In this document: positions 1-7,299 of the stretch, in pieces
How the letters are laid out: each line of letters begins with the position of its first letter
Numbering within the stretch: the stretch's first letter is position 1
NCBI GenBank assembly: GCA_021779235.1
Contig: JAJYBA010000016.1
Coordinates: 1 to 17,180, forward strand
Length of the DNA: 17,180 nt
Direction: 5' to 3'
Source: Bacillota bacterium
GTDB lineage: Bacteria > Bacillota > Clostridia > Clostridiales > Clostridiaceae
Notes under the pieces: generated by a model
Seen by the model: only the letters and a program-made list of their open reading frames with translations
The model's database searches: none
What the model was told of the DNA's origin: nothing
Made by a program: the position numbers and the translations under genes

Positions 1-98
1 GTATTCAAACTACAAGTATATATCTTCACCTAAGAAGAATGGATGTTTTAAATGTGAAAAGTCCTCTGGACTCATTGATGGAGGACTATGATGATTGA
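1..98 (+). CDS. Tyrosine recombinase, C-terminal end only (left int-tnp unit)
   Basis: Reading from position 3 to the TGA at 96-98 gives about 31 residues, beginning IQTTSIYLHLRRMDVL and ending SLMEDYDD. These align with the last residues of the intact recombinase at 15502-16350 (VKTTCIYIHLARTDAL...). The fragment keeps the catalytic tyrosine context (SIYLHL against CIYIHL). The rest of the gene lies before the window start, so it cannot be judged intact or broken. It overlaps the start of the following transposase gene in the same ATGATTGA manner as the right-hand copy. This shows that the left element also carried the int-tnp gene pair, on the opposite strand. Confidence 0.85.
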   Translation, partial: IQTTSIYLHLRRMDVLNVKSPLDSLMEDYDD

Positions 99-1273
99 GA
101 TTCAGAATATATTTGAAAGGTATGGCATGCTTCGCATAAGCTTCCGCTACACCAACTAAAAGCTATGCACTCTATTGAAACTTGTAGAACTTCTGCACTT
201 GGAGGACATATTGAGGAATGTGATTCTTGCGGAAATATTAGAATCTCATATAATTCTTGTAGAAATAGACATTGTCCTAAATGCCAAACACTTACCCGTG
301 AGCGATGGATTGAAGATAGGAAAATAGAACTTTTACCGGTTCAGTATTTTCATGTTGTTTTTACTATCCCTGAAGAGCTTAATGTTTTAACTATTAGAAA
401 TCCTAAAGTTATGTATGACATTCTTTTTAAAGCAGTATCCAAAACTCTTATAGATCTTGGAAAAGATAAAGGACATATAGGTGCCAAGCTTGGATTTATT
501 GCGCTCCTTCATACTTGGGGACAAAATCTTATGCATCATCCTCATATTCATTGTATTGTTCCTGGTGGAGGATTATCTGATGGAACTAATAAGTGGATTA
601 GTTCAAAAAAGAAATTCTTAATTCATGTTAAAGTACTGTCTTCTAATTTTAAGAGAAACTTTATTAAGCTTCTAAAAAAGCCTACTACAAAGATAAGCTT
701 AATTTTGTAGGTGAAGTTACGAATCTAAGCCAAAAATATATTTTTCAAGATTGGATAGGAAAATTGTTAAGTTTAAAGTGGGTAGTTTTTAGTAAACCAA
801 CATTTAAAAAACCTCAACATGTCATCGAATATTTGGGACGGTATACCCATAGAGTAGCCATTTCTAACAATAGAATTGTTAGTATGGATAATGATAAGGT
901 CACTTTTAAATGGAGGGATTATAAAGACAATAATAAAAATAAACTTATGACTGTTACTGCTGAAGAATTTATTAGAAGATTTCTTCTTCACATTCTTCCT
1001 AATAAATTTGTTAAGATCCGTCATTACGGATTTTTAAGTAATAGAAATAGAAAAGAAAAAATAGCTTTATGCAAAAAACTACTTGCTACTATTATGAATA
1101 AAAAATATATTGAGACTTTTACTCAAAACCAAAAATTAAATGCATATGAATTTATGCTTAAAATAAAAGGTATAGATATCACTGTTTGTCCTTGTTGCGG
1201 TAGCGGTAAAATGATAACTAAATCAGAAATGCTTCCTAAAAACGGTTCACCACCTTTTTATTCTTGTAACTGA
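91..1273 (+). pseudogene. IS91-family (HUH/Y2) transposase, twice frameshifted
   Basis: Homologue of the intact transposase at 14322-15509, at roughly 60-65% identity by eye, so not a recent duplicate. The start MIEIQNIFERYG (ATG at 91) runs out of frame near 127-138 through a small deletion. The main body resumes in another frame from about 138 and runs to a stop at 708-710. The remainder continues in a third frame from about 680 to 1273. Conserved features are split across the frames: an N-terminal zinc-binding region (SCRNRHCPKCQ), the HUH motif in HHPHIH, the two-tyrosine motif YLGRY, and a C-terminal CPCC. The second shift lies exactly on an A AAA AAG run (674-680), a classic -1 slippery heptamer. 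The first break still makes decay the simplest explanation. It belongs to a unit facing the cassette array. Confidence 0.85.
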
Positions 1274-1456
1274 ATATTTTAATTGCCTCTTAATTGGGGA
1301 GGGGGAAACTATATCTATTTGTATCATTTTCTCAATAATTATCTGTTTTTTATAAAATTTTAAACATTAAACCTCCAAAGATAAACAGCCGTTAGGCTAA
1401 AATACGAGGGGAAATTTTATTCAATCCCCATAGTATAGTGCAAGGTAAGCGGCATC

Positions 1457-1571
1457 GTCCAACAAGGTGTATCTGAAATTGAGCAAGCGAAGAATGAAAC
1501 CAGAGTTATTAATATACTCTGGTTTTTTGTATAGAGAAGCTCAACATCAGATACACCACTATGAGTTATGT
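1457..1571 (-). repeat. attC-like site 1 (left end of array, next to left int-tnp unit)
   Basis: Outer cores are GTCCAAC (1457-1463) and GTTATGT (1565-1571). Long arms 1466-1483 and 1540-1557 pair almost perfectly (GGTGTATCTGAAATTGAG against its complement, one mismatch). The arm sequence closely matches that of site 13 at the other end of the array (AGTGTTTCTGAAGTTGAG). Upstream on the + strand, 1428-1456 (CATAGTATAGTGC...GCGGCATC) also matches the flank of site 13 in inverted orientation. The site may therefore belong to the left int-tnp unit (+ orientation), although it also lies just past the stop of the minus-strand LRR gene. The loop carries a terminator-like hairpin. Confidence 0.7.
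1497..1528 (+). terminator. Rho-independent terminator-like hairpin inside site 1
   Basis: A perfect 10-bp stem (AAACCAGAGT 1497-1506 with ACTCTGGTTT 1516-1525) and a 9-nt loop are followed by further Ts to 1528. Polarity is +, so it would stop transcription leaving the left transposase remnant before it runs antisense into the cassette genes. On the minus strand the stem is not followed by a T-run. Confidence 0.65.
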
Positions 1572-1604
1572 GAAGTCATTATTTCCCCCGGATTTATTCC
1601 TTAA

Positions 1605-2798
1605 TTAAATATATATAGTTTCAAATGCAGGAATGTTTTCTAGCTTATTAATTTCGTATTCATCATCAACAATAGGATTATTTTCAATGTCAATATATTT
1701 TAAATTTCTGAGATTAGATATACTGCTCGGAAAACTTTTAATTTTATTATTCTTAATAGTAAGACCGCTGAGATTGGTTAAAAACCCTATCTCTTCCGGC
1801 AAGAATTCAATTTGATTATCACCAATACATAACAGCTCCAATTTTTCCAGGTTATTAATTTCATTAGGAATAACTTTAAGCTTTGCATAGTCTATTTGAA
1901 GCCATCGTAGACATTTTAGCAATCCAATCTCATGAGGAACTTCTTCTAATGACGTAGAACTTATCTCGAGGAACTCCATTTTTTTGAGATTTCCAATTTC
2001 GTTTGGCAAGGTTTTTAGTGGGCACCTTCTTGGTGTAATTTCAAAATTATTTTCAGCCAGTTCCTCTGCTGAACAATATGAACCCCAAATCATTAATTTC
2101 TTTAATTTATTCAGTTCCCCAATTTGCTGAGGTAATTTGTAAAAATCATATGATAAAATTGATATTTCTTCTAGATTTGTTAGGTTACCAATACAATTAG
2201 GTAACTCTTTAAATCTATCTCCTGTTATTCTTAATGACTTTAAATTAATCAGTTCTCCAAATGCTTCTGGAAGATACGCTAGGTCATTATCGGTTATATT
2301 TAAGCTTTCAGTTTGCCAGCGTTTTGAATCCCTAATTAAAGCTTCTGTAGTATTGTTAAACTCACCTATCAAACTTAAATTTTTTATACTCCTCATTATT
2401 GCCTGCGTTTCCTCATCACTTACATTAAATTCCCCTATTCTTTCATGAGTTACTGTAAGAAGCCAGCAATTATCCATATTAGTATAAAAACATAAATCCT
2501 CAGGAAGTCTAGGTTGAACCCAAGAAAATAATGTATTCGCTGAATTCTTTAAAACTAAAGCTGAATCTTTTCCACATCTATAATAATAAGTAGTTGTAAC
2601 TTGTTTCTCATCTAATCCAAATTCTTCTCTTTCGCTTTTAATTAATGAACTCTGTAATTGATCTAAGACTTCTTTACCTTCAATGTGCAAATCTAATTGT
2701 TCTGAAACCTTTAAAGTGAAATAGTCGCATTTCTCCATAGAATAATCAATCAATAATGAATATGTTTCTTCTCTAGGGTCTTCCCATATGCTAAGCAT
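1605..2798 (-). CDS. Leucine-rich-repeat protein
   Basis: A protein of 397 aa. The reading frame opens upstream at 2831, but AGAGGAGGAG lies just before the ATG at 2798 (protein MLSIWEDPREE), so that start is preferred. The first ~150 residues are an unrecognised domain rich in charged residues. From about residue 165 there are eight or nine 23-residue leucine-rich repeats of the form LP.EIGNL..L..L.I, for example LPEAFGELINLKSLRI and LPEEIGFLTNLSGLTI. There is no signal peptide or membrane segment, so it is probably cytoplasmic and probably a protein-binding scaffold; its partner is unknown. It is the last cassette in the direction of transcription. Its leader is only about 50 bp from the core of site 2, and its stop lies 34 bp before site 1. 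Confidence 0.85.
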   Translation of the reverse strand: MLSIWEDPREETYSLLIDYSMEKCDYFTLKVSEQLDLHIEGKEVLDQLQSSLIKSEREEFGLDEKQVTTTYYYRCGKDSALVLKNSANTLFSWVQPRLPEDLCFYTNMDNCWLLTVTHERIGEFNVSDEETQAIMRSIKNLSLIGEFNNTTEALIRDSKRWQTESLNITDNDLAYLPEAFGELINLKSLRITGDRFKELPNCIGNLTNLEEISILSYDFYKLPQQIGELNKLKKLMIWGSYCSAEELAENNFEITPRRCPLKTLPNEIGNLKKMEFLEISSTSLEEVPHEIGLLKCLRWLQIDYAKLKVIPNEINNLEKLELLCIGDNQIEFLPEEIGFLTNLSGLTIKNNKIKSFPSSISNLRNLKYIDIENNPIVDDEYEINKLENIPAFETIYI

Positions 2799-2846
2799 AC
2801 TATCTCCTCCTCTTAAACTATTTACTTTCATTTGAACAGAGATTTC

Positions 2847-3003
2847 ACATAACGTTTCTTGTTCAAGACGTCTGCCATCGCTACAGGAATTTATAAAAGC
2901 TTACATAGCTCTTATGTTAGTTTTTATAAATTCCGTCTCGGTTAGCTGGCGGATGTGCTTTGCAGTCTTTTCATGCAAAGCGAACTTGAACATCTTGTTA
3001 TCT
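2847..3003 (-). repeat. attC-like site 2
   Basis: In gene orientation: R'' AGATAAC (3003-2997), spacer AAGAT, arm GTTCAAG (2991-2985), variable region, arm CTTGAAC (2867-2861), then R' GTTATGT (2853-2847). The arms are perfect 7-mers. The variable region contains a small hairpin, GCTTTGCA/TGCAAAGC, of the type shared with sites 5 and 10. It also contains a perfect 13-bp inverted repeat (GGAATTTATAAAA 2886-2898 with 2922-2934). It is the 3' site of the Nudix cassette. Confidence 0.85.
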
Positions 3004-3131
3004 GGAGTTTTAGGTCTTTTACTATCTATAGGCGTATTACTATCCCTCGAAAATCTCTTTTCATTTATTTTCAATAAATGAATGTTGTGTAGTAGTTTGG
3101 TACTAAAAATGCTTATACTGTGTGCAATCCA

Positions 3132-3650
3132 TCAATCCATTTTAATTTCCTCAAACAATTCGTCAATGTATGTATATTGTTCCCATGTTGTGAATGTTCC
3201 CTCGTCAATCATACGGTTAATTTCATCACGGCTTGCCCACATTGCATTGCAGGTTTCATCAGGAGCAAGAATTACGGTTGAAATGTCTACATTTTGCTGA
3301 AATAACCAAACATCAGCCAAACCGCGACATTCAACGTCGCTACACGGTAAGTGATGTTTAATCATTCGTCCGTTCTGCGGCTCAAGAATAATACCTAATT
3401 CTTCTTTTGCTTCTTTCAATGCCGTAGTCAAGCTATCATGGCCCGCAACCGCATTTCCGCCCGTACATTCCCACATATTCGGGAACGTCTTGTTCGGCGA
3501 CCTTTGCGATATAAGGTATTGACCGTTGTCGTTCTCAATCCAAACATAAACCTCAAGGTGAAATTCGCCTTTGTTCATGGGCTTACCACGCTCGTGAACA
3601 CGTCCTGTTACATTACCGTTTTTATCTAATATATCCCAAAGTTCAACCAA
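3132..3650 (-). CDS. Nudix hydrolase
   Basis: A 172-aa cytoplasmic Nudix-fold protein. The opening (ELWDILDKNGNVTGRVHERG) and overall layout resemble the IPP-isomerase/YfcD-like branch, whose members act on nucleoside-diphosphate-linked compounds; the actual substrate cannot be told. The Nudix box spans residues 65-87 (G65, K79, E80, E83, E84, G86). It deviates from GX5EX7REUXEEXGU by H71 in place of the first Glu and K79 in place of Arg, while the metal-binding EXXEE glutamates are kept. The start is TTG at 3650, seven bases after a clear GGAGG. The cassette has a ~130-bp leader carrying a palindrome (3669-3683). The stop lies about 130 bp before site 2. Confidence 0.88.
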   Translation of the reverse strand: MVELWDILDKNGNVTGRVHERGKPMNKGEFHLEVYVWIENDNGQYLISQRSPNKTFPNMWECTGGNAVAGHDSLTTALKEAKEELGIILEPQNGRMIKHHLPCSDVECRGLADVWLFQQNVDISTVILAPDETCNAMWASRDEINRMIDEGTFTTWEQYTYIDELFEEIKMD

Positions 3651-3668
3651 GTTTATTCCTCCATTCGT

Positions 3669-3683
3669 GTACGTTATACGTAC
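3669..3683. promoter_or_regulatory. Palindrome in Nudix gene leader, possible operator or stray core site
   Basis: GTACGTTATACGTAC is a near-perfect palindrome about 20 bp upstream of the TTG start. It contains the seven-base core GTTATAC/GTATAAC found at the edges of sites 5, 8, 9 and 10. It could be a repressor site covering the transcription start or a leftover recombination core. No second core or arm is visible beside it. Confidence 0.35.
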
Positions 3684-3781
3684 AAAATATAAATAATAAG
3701 TACTTCGTCATAACTTACAATTGCGTCTCTAAAAAATAATCAAAAAACTTTTAAGCTATCACTCTGTTAATCTAAAATTTC

Positions 3782-3955
3782 ATATAACGTCTCAAATTTT
3801 TAACGCCGAGAAGCCTAGAGCGACTGCACTTGGCTTCGCAGGTGTGCCTTGGCAGCATCAATTATTGACCTATAATTAGATTAATAATTATATTTTTGCA
3901 TATTGTTATAAAAAACATCGCATTAGCCAAGGCGAATAAAAATTCATTGTTAGTA
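3782..3955 (-). repeat. attC-like site 3
   Basis: Cores TACTAAC (3955-3949, gene orientation) and GTTATAT (3788-3782). The outer arms (AATTTTTAACGCC and GGCGAATAAAAATT on the + strand) pair imperfectly. The inner stem GCCTTGGC (3846-3853) with GCCAAGGC (3926-3933) is the type shared with sites 4, 11 and 12. A second hairpin, AAGCC...GGCTT, encloses TAGAGCGACTGCACTT, which is nearly identical to the loop of site 10. It is the 3' site of the GNAT cassette. Confidence 0.8.
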
Positions 3956-4001
3956 GAAGTCCACTTATTTCATATTTGATTTTATGTATTGCACACTATT
4001 T

Positions 4002-4583
4002 TTAATATTCTCTTTTTAATTTTGAGAATATATTCATACTTATATATTCGTCACTATCTTTCAGATAGTATTCTTCTCTTAAAATTCCATCATAATTAAA
4101 CCTAAGTTTTTTAGCTAAATTTATTGATTTTTTGTTTCTGTCATCTATCATTAAAATTATCTTATTCATACCAAATTCATTGAAAGCAAATTCTGTTAAT
4201 CTATCAATACACTCGGTTGCTACACCTTGTCTCCAATACTGTTTAGAGAGAGTATACCCTATTTCTGTACGATTGGAATAAATATCAATATTATAAAGAC
4301 CTATATCTCCTACATATTTTCCAGTGCCCTTACACGTGATAGCCCATCTTATACCTTTTTTATCTTTATACATATCATTTACTTTTCCTAAAAACATTTT
4401 AGCTTGTTTTTCTGCATTTATAATTATCATCCCTGAATATTCCATTGTTTCTTTATCTAACATCACTTCTATTATATTGGATAAGTACACGTCAGTTAAT
4501 TCTGTTAAAATAAACCTATCAGTTTCTAAATTAGGATATTTATTAAAAAATTCTTCTTGTTTAATACTATTAATACCATTCAT
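4002..4583 (-). CDS. GNAT-family N-acetyltransferase (RimJ/RimL type)
   Basis: A 193-aa cytoplasmic acetyltransferase predicted to move an acetyl group from acetyl-CoA to an amine. The N-terminal strand LETDRFILTELT (about 19-30) is typical of the RimJ/RimL (Acetyltransf_3) branch. The acetyl-CoA pyrophosphate loop is RQGVAT (118-123), in the usual (R/Q)xxGx(G/A) place. The following helix and the late segment KSINLAKKLRFNYDGILREEYY match the family's C-terminal half. The substrate is unknown; ribosomal protein alanine and small-molecule or antibiotic acetylation are both possible. The start ATG follows AGGGGGG by about 8 bp. It is a single-gene cassette ending 47 bp before site 3. Confidence 0.9.
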   Translation of the reverse strand: MNGINSIKQEEFFNKYPNLETDRFILTELTDVYLSNIIEVMLDKETMEYSGMIIINAEKQAKMFLGKVNDMYKDKKGIRWAITCKGTGKYVGDIGLYNIDIYSNRTEIGYTLSKQYWRQGVATECIDRLTEFAFNEFGMNKIILMIDDRNKKSINLAKKLRFNYDGILREEYYLKDSDEYISMNIFSKLKREY

Positions 4584-4674
4584 TTTGGTTCCCCCCTATT
4601 TTTACAATATTTATTATTTGAGTTTTACTTTAATATTCCCTATATGAATAATCACTTCACTATATTTAGATTTC

Positions 4675-4848
4675 TACTAACGTTTCATGTTGCCGACGTT
4701 CCCGAACCTTAGCGCCACGCGCTTGGTGAAGGAATGTGCATTGGCGTTGTATTATGATTTTCTTAGCTTGAACGATACTCTTGACTAATTTACTATTCTT
4801 CCTTCAAAGGAATCTTTAGCCAAGGCGAACGGCAGCATTTTGTTATAC
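4675..4848 (-). repeat. attC-like site 4
   Basis: Cores GTATAAC (4848-4842) and GTTAGTA (4681-4675) in gene orientation. Arms on the + strand are GTTGCCG (4689-4695) and CGGCAGC (4830-4836). The inner stem is GCATTGGC/GCCAAGGC, followed by CGAACGGCA. It is clearly homologous to site 11, sharing CCTTAGCGC.ACGCGCTTGGTGAAGG and AGCCAAGGCGAACGGCA-type segments. The preceding flank (CAAAGTGTAGTGGCTAAACTCC in gene orientation) is a good example of the conserved pre-site sequence. Confidence 0.87.
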
Positions 4849-4913
4849 GGAGTTTAGCCACTACACTTTGAGCACGACCTACTCCAGCTATCATTGGATT
4901 TATAATTCAATTC

Positions 4914-5549
4914 TTATTTTCCTATAAAATTTGTTTTCTCACTTAAATATTTGTCTAAAATATCTTTTTCTTTATAGTCTATTCTTAACTTAATGAATGC
5001 ATTGTTTTCAGGATATAGAAAAGTGATTTCGTTATCCTTCCAAAAATAGTCTGTATATTTATTCCAATGTGTTAAAAATATAAATCTTCTGATTCCATGA
5101 TTTTCGACTCTGATTGATCCAATCTTAAGAAACAATACTATAAAACAGACTATATTAATAACATAAATTAACGTAATTTTAGATCGTCTAATTGTTTTTA
5201 AAGACCATTCCCCCCATTCCTTTTGATCTCCCCCAAGTTTAGCCACTAATTGCTCAATTTTGCGATCATTAATTAATTCACCAAAACTTATAGCATATTC
5301 CTCTCGAAATGATTTGGTACTATGAAATTCTTCTAAGCTAGAATATAACATTAGCATGATTGAAGAAAATAACATTAATGAACAAATTATTATAATTATT
5401 ATTCTAGGTTTATTATTTGATATCTCTATATTTATTAATTTTGCTTTAACTATTACTTTATTTTTTGTTCTATATTGAAATATGAGTGTATATAAACTTA
5501 ATAATATCGCTATCAATAGAACGATATTGATTGTTTTTATTTCTATCAT
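4914..5549 (-). CDS. Membrane protein of unknown function, three predicted TM helices
   Basis: A 211-aa protein. Hydrophobic helices lie near residues 7-24 (INIVLLIAILLSLYTLIF), 48-68 (PRIIIIIICSLMLFSSIMLML) and 122-145 (ITLIYVINIVCFIVLFLKIG). A basic cytoplasmic stretch follows, with a C-terminal globular part (WNKYTDYFWKDNEITFLYPE) resembling a small PH-like beta domain. The short 163-aa protein at 10389-10880 ends in a similar way. I do not recognise the family. The ATG is preceded by AGGAGG at six bases, which itself lies only a few bases from the core of site 5. The leader is 18 bp and cannot hold a promoter, so expression must come from read-through. Confidence 0.75.
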   Translation of the reverse strand: MIEIKTINIVLLIAILLSLYTLIFQYRTKNKVIVKAKLINIEISNNKPRIIIIIICSLMLFSSIMLMLYSSLEEFHSTKSFREEYAISFGELINDRKIEQLVAKLGGDQKEWGEWSLKTIRRSKITLIYVINIVCFIVLFLKIGSIRVENHGIRRFIFLTHWNKYTDYFWKDNEITFLYPENNAFIKLRIDYKEKDILDKYLSEKTNFIGK

Positions 5550-5566
5550 TTTCTACCTCCTATTTC

Positions 5567-5677
5567 GTATAACGTTTCGTACTCCAGACGCCGAGACCCT
5601 TAGCGCGACGCAGCTTAGGGTCGCAGGTGTGCTTTGCAGTCTTTTCATGCAAAGCGAACTGGAGTATTTTGTTATGT
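5567..5677 (-). repeat. attC-like site 5
   Basis: A compact site with cores ACATAAC (5677-5671) and GTTATAC (5573-5567) in gene orientation. Perfect 8-bp outer arms are TACTCCAG (5580-5587) and CTGGAGTA (5659-5666). Inside are two hairpins: GACCCTTAGC...GCTTAGGGTC (about 5595-5622) and GCTTTGCA...TGCAAAGC (about 5631-5654). A folded single strand would form a three-way junction. It is the 3' site of the SUKH-like gene. Confidence 0.87.
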
Positions 5678-5801
5678 GCAGTGGCAACTATGGCACAAGC
5701 ATAATTCAACAAGGTATTATATACCAAGTATTGATTGCAGCATATTTATAATTTGAATTGTAATTATCAAATCCAGTTACTTACTTTATATTATTCTTAT
5801 T

Positions 5802-7118
5802 CTAAAATGCATCGTAAATAAAATTTTCTACATTATCCCATACTTCTGTTATCTCGTAATCCTCATGTGAAATTCTTTCTACTCGTTTTCCATAGGTTAA
5901 TACTACTGCATCACCATCTGCACACTTAGCAATTAAAACCCCTTCTGTTGGCACTAACCATTCTTCCAACTTAACTTCCTCTTTGAATTCTTCTGTTTCG
6001 TCAATACTCTCTTTATATGATAGTAATGTGTACTCGTCTGAAAGCACCCCTCCATCACATACTTTATAGTATGGAATCATTGTCTCGTAAATAGTTCCCA
6101 CTAGTTTTTCACAATTTCTTTTCGAAAGGCTCTTATTAAAATACTCCTTTTCCGCTCTCTTTTGCTTGCGAAGTAACAGAAGTGCCATCTTTTCACTTAT
6201 CGCACGCTCTTCTTTTGGTATTTTAAGAAACTCATTGTAGCCCTTAATGCTATCTTCCATATCTTCTTCACTAATTGGTTTAAGTTCCTGACTTGTGTAG
6301 TTCTCATATTCAGATGGAATTTCATCAATTATATTTATCGCCCTTAAATCAGATCTTGAAATTACTCGTCTCTGAAGTAATATTTCTGCAACTCTCTTTC
6401 TGATCAAAACATCCGTTTCAACATAACTGTATGTATCATAGTTATAATAAGAAAAATCCGTATTAGGCAAATCAGCTTTCTTAATACAAACTGACATATC
6501 TATATCTAAATCATAAAACATATTTACTAATCTAGGTAACTTTCCCCCTAATTTGCATAATCTCATTCTACCTTCTGGATCAGCCACTGATAGATTATTC
6601 AAAGAATAAAAATATGGTACCTTATTAGTGAGATACATACTAAAATATTGATCTGATTTATATTTTCCAATATCTTTCATCCATTTAAACTTGACCCCTG
6701 AAAACTGCTGTTCAATGCATATCTTTCGAAATTCATCTGAAACCAAAGCCAAATAACTTTTATGATTTTCATATATACAATGTACATTTTTGGGCACCTT
6801 GTAGGCCCGAATTTCTTCTTCATTTTCTTCATATTCGCTTTGTATATATTTTAGGTGTAATGTATACCATTCACTGTCCTGCGATGGATAGGTTCTCCTA
6901 TAGTATCCTCGTAAATAACACCGATTCTCTTCTTTATATTTATCCATTCTATCTAATACTCCATCGGCATCATTAGACTCCAAGTCGTAATTACACCAAC
7001 CAACGCAATCACATTTTAGTCCAAGTGAATGAACAAAGTCCCGATTTTCTTTCCACTCTTTTTCATCTCCACAAGCATTCTTGTTCCGATCAATAATCCA
7101 TGATAATCTTTCTTCCAT
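5802..7118 (-). CDS. Large protein with C-terminal SUKH/SMI1-KNR4-like domain
   Basis: A 438-aa cytoplasmic protein. Residues ~1-320 are not recognised; they are charged, with CDCVGWCNYD near 36-45. The C-terminal ~100 residues (YYKVCDGGVLSDEYTLLSYKES ... VLIAKCADGDAVVLTYG ... HEDYEITEVWDNVENFIYD) have the layout of the SUKH superfamily: an early GG, a GDGD-like turn before a hydrophobic strand, and a late W followed by a helix. SUKH domains are known mainly as immunity proteins against secreted or contact-dependent toxins, so a toxin-neutralising role is inferred. No toxin gene is next to it. AGGAG precedes the ATG, and a promoter candidate sits in the leader. The upstream site that should separate it from the propeller gene is truncated, so the two may be mobilised and transcribed together. 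Confidence 0.7.
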   Translation of the reverse strand: MEERLSWIIDRNKNACGDEKEWKENRDFVHSLGLKCDCVGWCNYDLESNDADGVLDRMDKYKEENRCYLRGYYRRTYPSQDSEWYTLHLKYIQSEYEENEEEIRAYKVPKNVHCIYENHKSYLALVSDEFRKICIEQQFSGVKFKWMKDIGKYKSDQYFSMYLTNKVPYFYSLNNLSVADPEGRMRLCKLGGKLPRLVNMFYDLDIDMSVCIKKADLPNTDFSYYNYDTYSYVETDVLIRKRVAEILLQRRVISRSDLRAINIIDEIPSEYENYTSQELKPISEEDMEDSIKGYNEFLKIPKEERAISEKMALLLLRKQKRAEKEYFNKSLSKRNCEKLVGTIYETMIPYYKVCDGGVLSDEYTLLSYKESIDETEEFKEEVKLEEWLVPTEGVLIAKCADGDAVVLTYGKRVERISHEDYEITEVWDNVENFIYDAF

Positions 7119-7141
7119 TATATCCTTCTCCTAAAGCTAAG

Positions 7142-7171
7142 ATTATATATAAATAAACTTATAATTACTAA
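7142..7171 (-). promoter_or_regulatory. Possible promoter for the SUKH-like gene
   Basis: On the minus strand, TTAGTA (7171-7166), an 18-bp spacer and TATAAT (7147-7142) lie about 25 bp before the start codon. The -10 is a perfect match and the -35 is weak. In AT-rich DNA such matches are frequent. Confidence 0.4.
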
Positions 7172-7216
7172 CTCTTAAATGTAATCTTCGAAGCAAAATT
7201 TCGATATTTCCATTGC

Positions 7217-7240
7217 ACATAACGTTCCGTTCCACAGCAC
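7217..7240 (-). repeat. Half attC-like site (site 6), truncated
   Basis: Only the promoter-proximal half of a site remains. In gene orientation it reads arm GTGGAAC (7235-7229), a short spacer, then core GTTATGT (7223-7217). No partner core or complementary arm is found between here and the stop of the propeller gene at 7300. A 7-bp inverted repeat, ATAAAAG/CTTTTAT, lies in between. The site therefore appears to have lost its R''-L'' side. Confidence 0.65.
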
Positions 7241-7299
7241 TCTCATAAAAGCACTAAAAATACTTTTATTGTTGACACTTCTATCTAAATACCAGACAA

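Noticed and set aside
5482..5751. Plus-strand open frame of 89 codons
   Set aside because: It spans the start of the membrane protein gene and all of site 5, on the strand opposite to every cassette gene; no ribosome site.
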